NCBI RefSeq assembly: GCF_004771005.1
Contig: NZ_RQHV01000061.1
Location: 372,001-436,000, forward strand
DNA length: 64,000 nt
Direction: 5' to 3'
Source of the DNA: Leptospira ilyithenensis
GTDB taxonomy: Bacteria; Spirochaetota; Leptospiria; Leptospirales; Leptospiraceae
Shown: positions 28,237 to 38,179 of the stretch, piece after piece
Layout: each line of letters starts with the position of its first letter
Numbering within the stretch: position 1 is the first letter of the stretch
Program-made: the position numbers and the translations under genes
The notes under the pieces: generated by a model
The model's input: the letters and a program-made list of their open reading frames with translations, nothing else
Told to the model about the DNA's origin: nothing
Databases searched by the model: none

Positions 28237-28868
28237 TGAGGCTAAGGCGGGGATTTACACTCATCGAAATTTCAATCGTGATTATGGTGCTCGGAAGCAT
28301 ATTCACAGGAATCTTTATGGTGTTTTATACCTCGAATAACATCGCAAAAAAAGGTGCTTCTCAAAAAGGCGCGAACAGAAAAGATATTTTATATGCTGTG
28401 GAGAATATCCGTGCCACAATCACCCGGACTTATTATATTGATAATCAAAGAAGGGTTTTGTTTGCCGGAAAAACGGAAGGGGTTCCCGGAGAAAGAAACG
28501 ATCGGATTACTTTTTGCACTTCCAATCCTTATGCGGAAGAAGAGGACAGCGCTTCGGTCAGAGAGGTTTCATTTTACTTGCGTAAGATGGAAAATCCGAA
28601 ACAACCGGATCTTTATTATTTAATTCGAAGAGAAGATGAGATGGTGGACAGTTCTCCAACCCAAGGTGGAATTGAACATATTCTACTCGAAAATGTAAAA
28701 AGCTTTCAATTGAAATATTCGGAGAGAGGGGACAAATGGGTAGATGATTGGAATTCGAAAACTACCAAAAAAATTCCAAGACTCGTACGTGTGGAAATCA
28801 TATCTCTTGTAGGAAATAGTTTTTTAAAATATGAATCATTGGCGCATCCGGGCATATTATACAAATAA
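28236..28868 (+). CDS. gspJ: Type II secretion minor pseudopilin GspJ-like
   Basis: This 210-residue minor pseudopilin has a very short leader MRLRRG before FTLIEISIVIMVLGSIFTGI, with Glu at +5. The soluble domain contains FTLIEIS-type helix continuation and the strand region SFYLRKMENPKQPDLYYLIRR, similar to GspJ. The ATG overlaps the gspI stop by one base (TAATG). The 3' end overlaps gspK by 38 bases. In the family GspJ forms the pseudopilus tip together with GspI and GspK. Confidence 0.85.
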   Translation: MRLRRGFTLIEISIVIMVLGSIFTGIFMVFYTSNNIAKKGASQKGANRKDILYAVENIRATITRTYYIDNQRRVLFAGKTEGVPGERNDRITFCTSNPYAEEEDSASVREVSFYLRKMENPKQPDLYYLIRREDEMVDSSPTQGGIEHILLENVKSFQLKYSERGDKWVDDWNSKTTKKIPRLVRVEIISLVGNSFLKYESLAHPGILYK

Positions 28869-29931
28869 AAGAAGACGTGGTGGGTTTATGGTGCTTGTGC
28901 TGATCATGGCACTTGGATCGGCCTCGCTATTCACTGCGGGAAAGTTCTTTCAAGATGCTGCTACGGAATACCAGATTGCACGAACCCAAGCGGACGGATT
29001 CCGAGCACATATGTTAGCCAAGGCTGGATTTATGGGAGCTGTCGGTGCATTGAAAAAAATTCCCGAAGATGTTCTCTACCAATCAGGTCTTGCCTTGGAT
29101 CCTCCCCCCATACCTCTCGGTGGTGGAGTGATTTATTATACAATGAGTCCCGAAGACGGGAAAATCAATATCAACTCTCTGGTCAAAATCTACGACGACC
29201 AACCCAACCAAAGGTCGATCGAAATGATGTCCCGGTTGTTTTACCAATACGGACTGAAACGGGAAATGATTTTTCCCATACTCGACTGGATTGATGAAAA
29301 TCATCAGGAAACGGGGGGAGGTGCGGAACAATATTATTATTCCAGATTGAAACCTCCCAGAAAAATCAAAAATGCTCCTTTCTATTCCTTATCGGAACTC
29401 TTGAATGTAAAGGGATTTGATCGTGCCATTGTTTATGAATCTTTGAAACCGAAAGATTTTGATAAAAACAATTCCAAGGACTTTTTAACGGAGGAAGAAA
29501 GAGCGCTTCGATCCGATAAAGACTATGTGCTTTCCAGTAATGTCACTGCCTATCTGCCTTACGGGGATTCCTACGACGATCGGATCAATATCAATACCGC
29601 TCCTTACTTTGTGCTCATGTCTCTTTCCGATTTTATGACCAAACAGGCAGCGATGAAAATTTTGAAACTCAAGTTGCAGAAAGGAGGGTACATTAAAGAG
29701 TTGAAAGACTTGGAAAAGGAACCCGAATTTCAAGTGAAAACCTCAGGAGAATTGACCCTTTACAAAGAACTTGCAGGGGAAGGAACTGAGGTTTCAGGCG
29801 GAAGAATTAAGACAAAGGGAGAAGTATATAAAATCACTGGGGTTGGGATCATTAAAGACAAAGTTGTCCGCAAAGTAACGGGAATCTTTGATCTCACAAA
29901 CAACCAGATGTTATACTACACGGAAGATTAG
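28831..29931 (+). CDS. gspK: Type II secretion minor pseudopilin GspK
   Basis: This 366-residue protein has the large-size pattern of GspK. A basic leader (RRRGG) precedes the membrane helix FMVLVLIMALGSASLF. There is no Glu at +5, which is normal for GspK and lets it sit at the tip. An alpha-helical insert with a helix-hairpin-helix-like region follows (SLSELLNVKGFDRAI and INTAPYFVLMSLSDFMTK). GKININSLV and DWIDENHQETGGG are typical GspK phrases. ATG 28831 lies within gspJ. The next gene, of the GspL type, follows three bases after the stop. Confidence 0.9.
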   Translation: MNHWRIRAYYTNKRRRGGFMVLVLIMALGSASLFTAGKFFQDAATEYQIARTQADGFRAHMLAKAGFMGAVGALKKIPEDVLYQSGLALDPPPIPLGGGVIYYTMSPEDGKININSLVKIYDDQPNQRSIEMMSRLFYQYGLKREMIFPILDWIDENHQETGGGAEQYYYSRLKPPRKIKNAPFYSLSELLNVKGFDRAIVYESLKPKDFDKNNSKDFLTEEERALRSDKDYVLSSNVTAYLPYGDSYDDRININTAPYFVLMSLSDFMTKQAAMKILKLKLQKGGYIKELKDLEKEPEFQVKTSGELTLYKELAGEGTEVSGGRIKTKGEVYKITGVGIIKDKVVRKVTGIFDLTNNQMLYYTED

Positions 29932-29934
29932 AAA

Positions 29935-31554
29935 ATGTTATCATTTGATCAATACCTTGCCATTGACTATGGAAGTACTTTCTTAAAAGGGGTACTCTTT
30001 AAAAAAGTCCTTGGAAAGATCACAATACTAAGAACGGAAACCTTGTCAGTTGTGGAACTGAACGAAAATGAAGGTGATCCTTTCGAATACAATATCGTCC
30101 GGTTTATACAGTCGTTTTTTCCCGAAGAGACGAACTTTTTAATCAACCTGGGAATTCAAAATTTATTTGTTCGGGATTTAAGCATTCCTCTGATCACTGA
30201 AAAAGCGATCAAAGAAGTCCTGCCGTTTGAAGTGGAAAACTTGGTTCCTTATCCTATGGAAGAGTTGGAAGTCATCGGTAAAACGTGGAGGATTGGAAAG
30301 GAAGCTTCGGAAGTCATTTCTTTCAATGTTCATCATTCCGAATTGAATCGTGCATTGAAACCATTTATCAAAGGAGATCTTCATCTAAACTGTTTGTCTT
30401 TGGATTCCTTTGTTTTGTCTTCTCTGGTCTCCAAAAATTACAATATTCTAATTAAAGAAAAATCGATCCTTCAATTGGACATTGGCGGAAAATATTCCAT
30501 ATTCAATATTTTGTATGAAGGCAAACTTCGCCACACCAGACAAATCTATATGGGTGGCGAAGAGATTACGGAAGAGATCGCCCGAGTATTGAAAGTGGAT
30601 ACTCCCCGTGCCGAAGAGATCAAACATTCCATTGATTTTTCCATGTTCTCAGACCTGGTTTCAGAGTCAGAATCCAAATTTTTAACCAGGTTTTCCATTT
30701 CCCCTGTTTCCTATAAAAACATAAAAAAATTCATTCAAACCAAGTTCGAATCCATTGTTCATGAAATGGAAAACAGTATTTTTTCTTTGCCTGAAAATGA
30801 AAGACCTGAACTGCTTTTGCTCTCGGGCGGAGGTAGCTTGTTTGTCGATTTGACCGAGCTTATGCAATCCAGGCTCGGCATTGCAGTGAGTCGATATGAG
30901 TTTTTAGGAATAGATGATCCGACTCTTGTGACTGCCGTCGCTACGGGAGTTCACTATGAATCACGCAGTCAGGTTGATTTTTTGGGAACAGGATTTGCAA
31001 AAAGAATCAATACAAATTCATTTCGTTTGTCCGCCTTTAAATCTCATTTAGCATTAATTAGTATATCATTATTGCTTTTGTTAGGTGTCTTTGTCATAGG
31101 AATTATCTTAGACAATCGGAAGATTGCTGCGAATAAAAAAATTCTCGTCGAAAAATATAAAATTGGAATCGGCGGCGAGATTTCGGAAGAGGATGATCCT
31201 CTTATGATTGCCGCATCTAAACTGAAGGCGGAAAAGAAAAAAACGGAGATCTATCGTCTTTTTCTCTCCCAAGAAAGTATTTTAGATCTTTTGAATGAAG
31301 CTACGGAACAATTTCCATCTTCGGAAGTGTTGCCCTTTGTTTTGGACCAGTTCAATTTTGATGAAAACGAAATTCAAATTTACGGAAGGGTGAATGAATT
31401 CGGCGAAATAGGTATCATTCAAGCAGCACTTGAAAAATCGGAAAAGTTTACAAATATACAGGTTTTAAACAAGAGACTTATCACCGGAGTGAACAAATAT
31501 AAAGTAAGTTTTAAAATCAAAATGGATATTGTCATTCCAAAGGATGAGCCATAA
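29935..31554 (+). CDS. gspL: Type II secretion protein GspL-like (actin fold, PilM-related)
   Basis: This 539-residue protein begins with an actin/FtsA-like cytoplasmic domain (YLAIDYGSTFLKGVLF, LQLDIGGKYSIFNI, LLLSGGGSLF). One membrane helix follows (about 368-390, ALISISLLLLLGVFVIGIIL), and then a periplasmic ferredoxin-like domain. This is the GspL arrangement, which anchors GspE at the membrane. The phosphate-type loops are better preserved than in many GspL proteins, so the N domain resembles PilM. The gspM-type gene overlaps its stop by one base. Confidence 0.87.
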   Translation: MLSFDQYLAIDYGSTFLKGVLFKKVLGKITILRTETLSVVELNENEGDPFEYNIVRFIQSFFPEETNFLINLGIQNLFVRDLSIPLITEKAIKEVLPFEVENLVPYPMEELEVIGKTWRIGKEASEVISFNVHHSELNRALKPFIKGDLHLNCLSLDSFVLSSLVSKNYNILIKEKSILQLDIGGKYSIFNILYEGKLRHTRQIYMGGEEITEEIARVLKVDTPRAEEIKHSIDFSMFSDLVSESESKFLTRFSISPVSYKNIKKFIQTKFESIVHEMENSIFSLPENERPELLLLSGGGSLFVDLTELMQSRLGIAVSRYEFLGIDDPTLVTAVATGVHYESRSQVDFLGTGFAKRINTNSFRLSAFKSHLALISISLLLLLGVFVIGIILDNRKIAANKKILVEKYKIGIGGEISEEDDPLMIAASKLKAEKKKTEIYRLFLSQESILDLLNEATEQFPSSEVLPFVLDQFNFDENEIQIYGRVNEFGEIGIIQAALEKSEKFTNIQVLNKRLITGVNKYKVSFKIKMDIVIPKDEP

Positions 31555-32078
31555 TGTTAGATCGATTAAATGACAGAGAAAGGATGCTTGTAATCGGGTC
31601 AGTGTTCTTGGTGGCAGCGCTCGGAATTTATACGATTCTTTCCATTTTTGTGGATTTAAGAAACAAACTTACGGAAGAAATTTATGAAACCCGTTCCCAC
31701 GCGACTCAGCTGGATCGGGTGATTCGGGAATTCAATTATTTAAAAAGCCTTCAGACCGGTGGAAGCGAAGAAGATGTAAGTGTAATGTATTCCAAACTGG
31801 ATCAGATTATGGTTCGATATAACCTGAAAGATAAAGTTCAGACTATGAAGGATACAACGACTGTGATTCGTAAGGATTATAACAAGATCCAGATTGATGT
31901 ATCATTCCGATCCGTTTTACTTCAGGATGTAATCAAGTTTATTTATGATATAGAAAAAAACAAACAAGTCCAGGCAAAGGTGGATTATCTTACTTTTAGA
32001 AAACCATTTGTAGAAAAAGAAATTTACGATGTGAATCTTAAAGTTTCCTCTTACAGCAGAATCACAAAAGGAAAATAA
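31554..32078 (+). CDS. gspM: Type II secretion protein GspM-like
   Basis: This 174-residue inner-membrane protein has a short cytoplasmic start (MLDRLNDRERMLV) and one helix (about 12-34). A periplasmic coiled segment (LRNKLTEEIYETRSHATQLDRV) leads into a ferredoxin-like domain (VQTMKDTTTVIR and following strands). Topology and place after gspL match GspM, which partners GspL. The primary sequence alone would not be conclusive. The start ATG overlaps the gspL stop. Confidence 0.85.
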   Translation: MLDRLNDRERMLVIGSVFLVAALGIYTILSIFVDLRNKLTEEIYETRSHATQLDRVIREFNYLKSLQTGGSEEDVSVMYSKLDQIMVRYNLKDKVQTMKDTTTVIRKDYNKIQIDVSFRSVLLQDVIKFIYDIEKNKQVQAKVDYLTFRKPFVEKEIYDVNLKVSSYSRITKGK

Positions 32079-32080
32079 CT

Positions 32081-33076
32081 GTGGCTAAAGAAAAAGACGT
32101 TGATTTAGGACCGGAATTGGAAGATGAGCTTTCTGAAGATGAATTGCTTCAGGAATCTCTTTTAGAAGACGGAGAATCAAATGAGATTCCTGAAGGAGAA
32201 GAAGATAATAAACAACTGGACTCCACCAAAATCTTAATGTTAGTCGGTCTTGGAGTTTTCGCTTTTGTTTTCTTTTTCTTTTTTACATTTCCTTTAAATG
32301 AGATTGTACGTTCTATTCTTGCCGAATCTTCCAAAGAAACAGGTATCGTTCTCGAAGCAAAAGAGATTCATTTTCCTTTTTTCGGAAGAAAGTCTTTTGA
32401 TTCTTTTGTGGCGCAGTTTGCGAGCGGTAGTGTTATAAAAGCGGAAGAGCTTAGTTTTTCTTTGTCTTTATTCGGACTCATCAGCGCTCGGTTGGATGGA
32501 GATGCTGAGATCGGTTTTTTAAAATACGAAGGAGGAGAGTGGTCGGTACAAGCAAAATCCGTAAGTTTTCCGATCAAAATTTCCTCTATCGACGACAAGG
32601 TCACTCGTTGGAATGGAGAAGGCGAAATCCTATTGTCCGGCGGAAAGTTCTTCGAATCAATGGAAATCCCCATGCTCGGAAGTTTGAAGGGACATGAAAT
32701 CAAAAAAGCAAGTTTTCAATTTAAGATTCGTTCCGGCAAAGTGATGATTGAAAAGGGATTGATTGATTCAAGTATAGCCAAGATCCAATTCCAAGGTGTC
32801 ATTCGACTTTCGGATAGCATTTCTCTTTCCCAATTGGAGATCAAAGCTTGTGCCAGTCTGAATGATAAATTTGCACAAGAAAGACAGGATATTGCAGGTC
32901 TTGCGACTCTTTTGCCCCAAGAAAACGGAAAAATCTGTATCCCTATTCGCGGATCGATCTCTTCGCCTAAAGTGGACATCCCCAACTTAAATCAATTAGG
33001 TGGCGCTAACTCCAATATCCAAACGGAACAACCCACCCTCGAACCTATCGCCCCGGCTCCTACCACGAACCCATAA
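32081..33076 (+). CDS. gspN: Type II secretion protein GspN-like
   Basis: This 331-residue protein has an acidic cytoplasmic N terminus (LGPELEDELSEDELLQESLL) and one membrane helix (about 48-72). Its periplasmic domain is rich in beta strands and resembles GspN and AsmA-like folds (GIVLEAKEIHFPFFG, LEIKACASLNDKF). It ends in a proline-rich tail (LEPIAPAPTTNP). The start is GTG 32081. GspN is optional in type II systems; here it closes the operon, and a hairpin terminator follows four bases after its stop. Confidence 0.83.
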   Translation: MAKEKDVDLGPELEDELSEDELLQESLLEDGESNEIPEGEEDNKQLDSTKILMLVGLGVFAFVFFFFFTFPLNEIVRSILAESSKETGIVLEAKEIHFPFFGRKSFDSFVAQFASGSVIKAEELSFSLSLFGLISARLDGDAEIGFLKYEGGEWSVQAKSVSFPIKISSIDDKVTRWNGEGEILLSGGKFFESMEIPMLGSLKGHEIKKASFQFKIRSGKVMIEKGLIDSSIAKIQFQGVIRLSDSISLSQLEIKACASLNDKFAQERQDIAGLATLLPQENGKICIPIRGSISSPKVDIPNLNQLGGANSNIQTEQPTLEPIAPAPTTNP

Positions 33077-33079
33077 AAA

Positions 33080-33100
33080 AGCACCTAAGTAAAAGGTGCT
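33080..33100. terminator. Hairpin terminator after the gsp operon
   Basis: A seven-base stem AGCACCT/AGGTGCT (33080-33086 and 33094-33100) has a seven-base loop. It is followed by CTTTC on the + strand and preceded by AAAAAA, which reads as a U tract on the - strand. It probably ends gsp transcription and could also stop nrdJ transcripts coming from the right. Confidence 0.7.
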
Positions 33101-33142
33101 CTTTCAACTTTTCAGAAACTGTTTTTAGATTTAAATTAGTTC

Positions 33143-33180
33143 GACTCGTATCTCTTCTTTTTAAAGGAAAGATACGAGTC
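33143..33180. terminator. Long hairpin between gspN and nrdJ
   Basis: An 11-base perfect inverted repeat GACTCGTATCT/AGATACGAGTC (33143-33153 and 33170-33180) flanks a 16-base AT-rich spacer that can pair further. It lies 32 bases past the nrdJ stop on the - strand. No strong T tract follows on either strand, so it may stabilise the mRNA 3' end or act as a terminator together with the hairpin at 33080. Confidence 0.5.
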
Positions 33181-33211
33181 TTGTATCGGTAGTTGCAGAG
33201 AGGTTATTGGC

Positions 33212-36200
33212 TTACGAGCAGCCTGTCGTTGATCCGCAAGAGATACATTTCAAACAAGCTCCATTGCGAACCATTTGAAAGGAACCGCATTCAGTACAGG
33301 AGTCTCCCGTATAACCCTTGATCCTCGCTTCCGCAATATTCTTAAGAGTTTCTGCAGCAGTAGCTCCTGTTCCTTGTGAACTGGCAGTTCCTGCAGCAAC
33401 AGCCCCGACCAATGTAGGCTCTTGTTTTTCTTCTATCACAGACTTCATGGATAGAGGGGAAACTTGTATCGGAGTAGAGGAGTTTCCGCCCCGTTCAGGC
33501 TTTCCCACTAGAGGAGGCTCTTTAGTTTCGGCTTTTCTACCCAGTTCGTCCGTTCTTAGATCTTCAGGAGAAACTTGAGCTAAGTCGTATCTACCGAGAT
33601 AAGTGATCGCCAATTCTCTGAAGATATAGTCGATCACTGAAGTAGACATCTTGATATGAGTGTTGCCGGAAACCATTCCGTTCGGTTCAAATTTGAAGAA
33701 TGTAAACGCATCCACAAATTCTTCCAAAGGAACTCCGTGTTGTAGTCCGAGAGAGATTGCAATTGCAAACGCATTCATAAGAGAACGGAAAGCCGCTCCT
33801 TCTTTGTGCATATCTACAAAGATCTCGCCTAACTGGCCATCTTCGTATTCTCCCGTGCGCAGATAAACTTTATGTCCGCCTACCATTGCTTTTTGAGTAT
33901 AACCTGCGCGACGATGCGGAAGTTTTCTTCTTTCTGCAATGTATTTATAGACTAGTTTTTCTGCAGCTTCCGTTACCGTCTTCGGAGCAGACGCGGAAAG
34001 ATGCACTGTTTCTTCTTCCTCTTCTCCCACTGCACTTAAGAGTTGGAATACGGAGTTCAGAGGTTGGGATAGTTTGGATCCGTCACGGTAAAGTGCATTT
34101 GCCTTGATCATTACTTTCCATGACATTAGGTATGCATCTTTTACATCGTCAACAGTCGCTTCTTCAGGAAGGTTGATGGTTTTAGAAATGGCTCCTGAAA
34201 TAAAAGGTTGCGCAGCCGCCATAATACGGATATGGGATTGGTAAGAAAGGAAACGTTTTCCATATTTACCGCATTTGTTTGCGCAATCAAAAACCGCCAG
34301 GTCTTTCTCTTTGATATAAGGAGCATTTTCAATCGTCATGGTTCCGCAAACATAATCGTTTGCTTGTGCGATTTCATTCGCAGTAAAACCGACTCGCTCC
34401 AGTAAGTTGAAGTTCGGATTGTTGTAAACGCTTGGATCAATTCCCAAAGTTTTGTTTAGGAAATTTTCGCCAAGCGTGTATTTGTTGAATGCAAATTGAA
34501 CATCAAAAACGAATGGAAGTTGTTTTTCCAGTTTTTCCAGAATTTCTTCCGTAAAACCTTTCTCTTTGAGTCTTGCTGTATTCAAACCGGGAGCACCGTT
34601 GAAAGTAGCGTGACCTTTACAGTAGTTTACAATCGCATCCTGTTCTGCTTGGTTGTAGCCTAGCTTTTTAAGAGCAATCGGAACCGACTGGTTGATGATT
34701 TTAAAGTATCCGCCACCTGCCAGTTTTTTGTATTTCACCAGAGCAAAGTCAGGTTCGATTCCTGTAGTATCACAATCCATAACAAGACCGATGGTTCCTG
34801 TCGGAGCGATCACAGTTACTTGCGCATTTCTATATCCGTAAAGATTACCCAATTCCAAGGCACGATCGGAATCTTCTTTCGCAGCTTGCAATAGATAAGT
34901 AGGCAGATAAGAAGGATTGATTCCGATCGGAGTGATGGTAAGTCCTTCATATTCTTCTTTAGGAGCGTTGTAGGCAGCTCTTCTATGGTTACGAATCACT
35001 CGGAGCATATGCTCTTTGTTTTTTTCATATCCGTTGAACGGGCCGAGTTCCTTTGCCATTTCCGCAGAAGTAGCATAAGCAGTCATATGTAGGATGGAAG
35101 TAATCGCACCTGTGACAGCCATTGCTTCTTTGGAATCATAAGGAATTCCCATAACCATAAGGAGTGATCCCAGGTTCGCATAACCAAGGCCAAGTGTTCT
35201 GAATTTGTAAGAGAGCTCAGCAATTTCCTTGGAAGGAAATTGTGCCATAAGAACCGAGATTTCCAGGATGATTGTCCAGATTTTGCAAAGATAACGGTAT
35301 CCTTCTACATCGAAGCTACCATCTTCTTTCAAAAACTTAACCAAGTTCGCGGAAGCAAGGTTACACGCAGTGTTGTCCAGGAACATATACTCGGAACAAG
35401 GATTGGACGCATTGATCGTTCCGTCTTCCGGACAAGTGTGCCATTCGTTTATCGTAGTATGATATTGTGTTCCCGGATCTGCGGAACTCCAAGCGGCGTT
35501 GGAAATTTTTTCCCAAAGATCACGAGCTCTTACCGTTTTTGACGGTTTTGTTTCTCGTTTTTCTCTGTTAGCTTTTTCTCGTTCCGTTCTGTTATAAAGG
35601 TGGAAAGGAAGGTCTTTTTCAACAGCTTCCATAAATTCATTTGTAATTCGAACAGAGTTGTTTGAGTTTTGACCCGAAACCGTATTATATGCTTCCGACT
35701 GCCAATCCGTAGTCAATTCTTCAAATAGAATGTCTTTGTAACCTTGTTTGGAAAGGTCGATCACACGTTTGATATAATTGTCGGCGATAAACGATTTACG
35801 TGCTTTCTGAATGGCTTTTTTTAAGAACTCATTTGCGGCGGGATCGTATGCTTTTTCTTCTCCGAGGGTTTGTTTCCCTTGGGTGCAGGCAGCCATGATT
35901 TCATTGAGAAGTTTGTTATTGAGAATGGAACCTGTAACAAGAGATGCTACTTTTTTCTCTTCTTGCACTTTCCAATCTATGAACTCTTCGATATCCGGAT
36001 GATCCATATCCAAACATACCATTTTTGCGGCACGTCTGGTGGTTCCGCCTGACTTGATGGCTCCTGCGGCTCTGTCTCCGATTTTCAAGAAGGACATTAG
36101 TCCCGAACTTTTGCCACCACCTGACAAGGATTCGTTGGCGGCCCGTAGGTTGGAAAAGTTGGTTCCTGTTCCCGAACCGTATTTGAATAGGCGGGCTTCC

Positions 36201-36859
36201 CGAACCCAAAGATCCATAATTCCGCCTTCGTTTACCAGGTCATCATCTACTGATTGAATGAAACAAGCGTGCGGTTGCGGGTGTTCGTAGGAAGATGCGG
36301 AACGAACTAATTTTCCCGATTTGGGATCTACATAATAATGACCTTGGGACTTTCCGTCGATTCCATACGCCCAGTTGAGTCCCGTATTGAACCACTGAGG
36401 CGAGTTAGGTGCTGACATTTGACTTGCCAGCATGAAGATTGTCTCTTCATAGAAAGCTTTTGCACTTTCTTCATCGGAAAAATAACCGTATTTGTAACCC
36501 CAATAGGTCCAACATCCCGAAAGGCGGTGGAATACTTGTTTGGAGTCTGTTTCTCCCACGAAGCGATCTTCCGGCTTCAGGGCAGATAATTTTTCATCAT
36601 CGGGAACGGACCTTTGGAGCCAGTCGGGAATTCCGTTTTCTTTGAGTTTTTTGAGGTATTTGGGCACTCCCTTTCTTCGGAAATACTTTTGCGCCAGGAT
36701 GTCTGTGGCAACCTGCGACCAGAAGTCCGGAACTTCTACATCGTTGGCTTCGAATACAGCCGAACCATCAGGATTTGTAATCTTCGAATCCTTCTTTACC
36801 CATACTATGTTTGGGTAAAGACCAGTGTTTCCCTTTGTAAAATGCCTCTCAATTCTCAT
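33212..36859 (-). CDS. nrdJ: Vitamin B12-dependent ribonucleoside-diphosphate reductase (class II)
   Basis: This enzyme makes deoxyribonucleotides with adenosylcobalamin as the radical source, so it works with or without oxygen. The 1215-residue protein has NSPQWFNTG, the loop [13 protein letters not shown] and the active-site motif NPCSEY. It also has [19 protein letters not shown] and a C-terminal TSCPD-like region ([24 protein letters not shown]). The end is a cysteine-rich tail ([21 protein letters not shown]) that can relay electrons and bind zinc. All catalytic segments look whole. It stands alone on the - strand. The ATG at 36859 has only a weak GGGG ribosome site. Confidence 0.96.
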   Translation of the reverse strand: MRIERHFTKGNTGLYPNIVWVKKDSKITNPDGSAVFEANDVEVPDFWSQVATDILAQKYFRRKGVPKYLKKLKENGIPDWLQRSVPDDEKLSALKPEDRFVGETDSKQVFHRLSGCWTYWGYKYGYFSDEESAKAFYEETIFMLASQMSAPNSPQWFNTGLNWAYGIDGKSQGHYYVDPKSGKLVRSASSYEHPQPHACFIQSVDDDLVNEGGIMDLWVREARLFKYGSGTGTNFSNLRAANESLSGGGKSSGLMSFLKIGDRAAGAIKSGGTTRRAAKMVCLDMDHPDIEEFIDWKVQEEKKVASLVTGSILNNKLLNEIMAACTQGKQTLGEEKAYDPAANEFLKKAIQKARKSFIADNYIKRVIDLSKQGYKDILFEELTTDWQSEAYNTVSGQNSNNSVRITNEFMEAVEKDLPFHLYNRTEREKANREKRETKPSKTVRARDLWEKISNAAWSSADPGTQYHTTINEWHTCPEDGTINASNPCSEYMFLDNTACNLASANLVKFLKEDGSFDVEGYRYLCKIWTIILEISVLMAQFPSKEIAELSYKFRTLGLGYANLGSLLMVMGIPYDSKEAMAVTGAITSILHMTAYATSAEMAKELGPFNGYEKNKEHMLRVIRNHRRAAYNAPKEEYEGLTITPIGINPSYLPTYLLQAAKEDSDRALELGNLYGYRNAQVTVIAPTGTIGLVMDCDTTGIEPDFALVKYKKLAGGGYFKIINQSVPIALKKLGYNQAEQDAIVNYCKGHATFNGAPGLNTARLKEKGFTEEILEKLEKQLPFVFDVQFAFNKYTLGENFLNKTLGIDPSVYNNPNFNLLERVGFTANEIAQANDYVCGTMTIENAPYIKEKDLAVFDCANKCGKYGKRFLSYQSHIRIMAAAQPFISGAISKTINLPEEATVDDVKDAYLMSWKVMIKANALYRDGSKLSQPLNSVFQLLSAVGEEEEETVHLSASAPKTVTEAAEKLVYKYIAERRKLPHRRAGYTQKAMVGGHKVYLRTGEYEDGQLGEIFVDMHKEGAAFRSLMNAFAIAISLGLQHGVPLEEFVDAFTFFKFEPNGMVSGNTHIKMSTSVIDYIFRELAITYLGRYDLAQVSPEDLRTDELGRKAETKEPPLVGKPERGGNSSTPIQVSPLSMKSVIEEKQEPTLVGAVAAGTASSQGTGATAAETLKNIAEARIKGYTGDSCTECGSFQMVRNGACLKCISCGSTTGCS

Positions 36860-36860
36860 G

Positions 36861-36908
36861 CTGACCCCGTCTCAAACAACAAACCGTTCATTATATATTT
36901 CTGACCCC
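36861..36908 (-). promoter_or_regulatory. nrdJ leader: -10-like box between two 8-base repeats
   Basis: On the - strand the leader reads TATAAT at 36895-36890, about 30 bases before the nrdJ start. The sequence GGGGTCAG occurs twice, at 36868-36861 and 36908-36901, on either side, 40 bases apart. No good -35 element is seen at the normal distance. I see neither an NrdR box nor the conserved core of a cobalamin riboswitch in the 226 bases before the gene. Confidence 0.35.
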
Positions 36909-37038
36909 AACCAGGAGTGGCTAAGGATTATGTCACTATGAAGGGAAGCAAATTAGGAAACATTCATTTTTATAGAAAACTTGTCTGATTTTTCCGATTT
37001 TTTTCGTTTTTAAATGATTAAGTCTCATTTTTTTTAAG

Positions 37039-37066
37039 TTGACCGGAGAGGTTTCTTAAATATTCT
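37039..37066 (+). promoter_or_regulatory. Promoter for tRNA-Asn
   Basis: TTGACC (37039-37044) and TATTCT (37061-37066) are separated by 16 bases. This is a good sigma-70-type promoter about 20 bases before the mature tRNA. Confidence 0.55.
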
Positions 37067-37085
37067 GTCCAGAGAGATTGGTTAT

Positions 37086-37164
<79 letters not shown>

Positions 37165-37324
37165 TTTGCTTCCTTTTCCCGTTTCTCACACCTTTTCGGC
37201 TCCATTTTTCTCCATTTCCGCCCCACAATTTAGTTTTTCTTAGAGAATCCACTTTTCTTTTTAAGTGCCGATTCCCATATTTTAGATTCAGCTTACAACT
37301 TTTTCAAATAGAAGGAAAGAAGAT

Positions 37325-38029
37325 TTGAATTTTTCCCGGATCCACCTCTCAAAAATCTCCTCAGTGTTTGTTCTTTCCCTATTGAATTTGTTTCTATTTT
37401 CTCAAAGTCTTTTGGGGCAAGAGGCGGGTATAATTTCAGATTCGGATCCGAAACAACTGATTTTTGTAATTCAGGAACCGAATCAAACTACTGCGAGGAT
37501 TCATTTTTACGAACTATCCGACGGGGATTGGGTGGAAAACCTTTCGTCTTTTCTTGTATCCGTCGGACAGACTGGAATGATTTCTTCTTCTCTCAAACGG
37601 GAAGGGGATGGCAAAACCCCTACGGGAGATTATCCTGTTTTGCGGGTTTTCGGTTACGATGAAAATTTGATTTCCGGGTTTTCCTACCACAGAATAACAA
37701 AAGACGACTATTGGGTCGATGATGTTGAATCAAAATATTATAATTTACATATAAAGAAAAAACCGAAAACAAAGCAGGTGCATCCTTTACTTCGGGGCGA
37801 CGGATTTTACCGCCTTATGGTAGTTATAGAACATAATACCGCGAGTCCGGAAAAGGGCAGGGGAAGTATGATTTTTATTCATCCTTGGGAAGAGTTAACA
37901 AAATCGACATTCGGTTGCATCGGAATGCCTTATGAAAAATTGAAAGAAATGGTTCTCTGGCTGAGGTATGAAAAAAATCCCAGAATCTTTATTTCTGAAG
38001 GTATCTCGGAAAAATCTATTTCCCCCTGA
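37325..38029 (+). CDS. L,D-transpeptidase-like (YkuD-related) exported protein
   Basis: This 234-residue protein has a signal peptide (VFVLSLLNLFLFSQSLLG, cleaved near residue 32). A YkuD-type domain follows, with GDGKTPTGDYPVLR, a substrate-side IEHN and the active-site region IHPWEELTKSTFGCIGM containing the catalytic Cys. The Cys motif is of the STxGCI type, with Phe where the classical SHGC motif has His. Such enzymes make 3-3 peptidoglycan crosslinks or attach lipoproteins. The start is TTG 37325, preceded by GGAAAGAAGA, a strong ribosome site. It is monocistronic and likely ends at the weak hairpin downstream. Confidence 0.85.
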   Translation: MNFSRIHLSKISSVFVLSLLNLFLFSQSLLGQEAGIISDSDPKQLIFVIQEPNQTTARIHFYELSDGDWVENLSSFLVSVGQTGMISSSLKREGDGKTPTGDYPVLRVFGYDENLISGFSYHRITKDDYWVDDVESKYYNLHIKKKPKTKQVHPLLRGDGFYRLMVVIEHNTASPEKGRGSMIFIHPWEELTKSTFGCIGMPYEKLKEMVLWLRYEKNPRIFISEGISEKSISP

Positions 38030-38037
38030 CCGACAAA

Positions 38038-38060
38038 AACAGTTTGGTTCTGTTGTTTTG
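38038..38060 (+). terminator. Weak hairpin terminator
   Basis: AACAG/CTGTT (38038-38042 and 38050-38054) with a seven-base loop is followed by GTTTTG, eight bases after the transpeptidase stop. The stem is short, so confidence is low. Confidence 0.35.
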
Positions 38061-38130
38061 ATGTAACATTTACTATCCACCGGACTTAGATCTCCCATCC
38101 TTCAATTTTGCTTTTATTCAAAAAAAATAG

Positions 38131-38176
38131 TTGCGTAGCTAAATGGCTACATTTATATTTGTAGTTAAATAGCTAC
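38131..38176 (+). promoter_or_regulatory. ArsR-type promoter with two operator palindromes
   Basis: Two copies of a near-identical 16-base palindrome, GTAGCTAAATGGCTAC (38135-38150) and GTAGTTAAATAGCTAC (38161-38176), lie with centres 26 bases apart. The first falls in the spacer of a possible promoter (TTGCGT at 38131, TTATAT at 38153, 16 bases apart). The second lies four bases before the ATG. This is a typical layout for autorepression by the ArsR-family gene that follows. Confidence 0.7.
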
Positions 38177-38179
38177 ACA

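Noticed and set aside
33660..36900. Several open frames antisense to nrdJ
   Set aside because: They follow the codon phase of nrdJ, have no family similarity, and nrdJ fully explains the region.
36860..37085. Cobalamin riboswitch before nrdJ
   Set aside because: A GCCACT-like sequence is present (TTAGCCACTCC on the - strand), but the remaining conserved core elements of the riboswitch are not visible.
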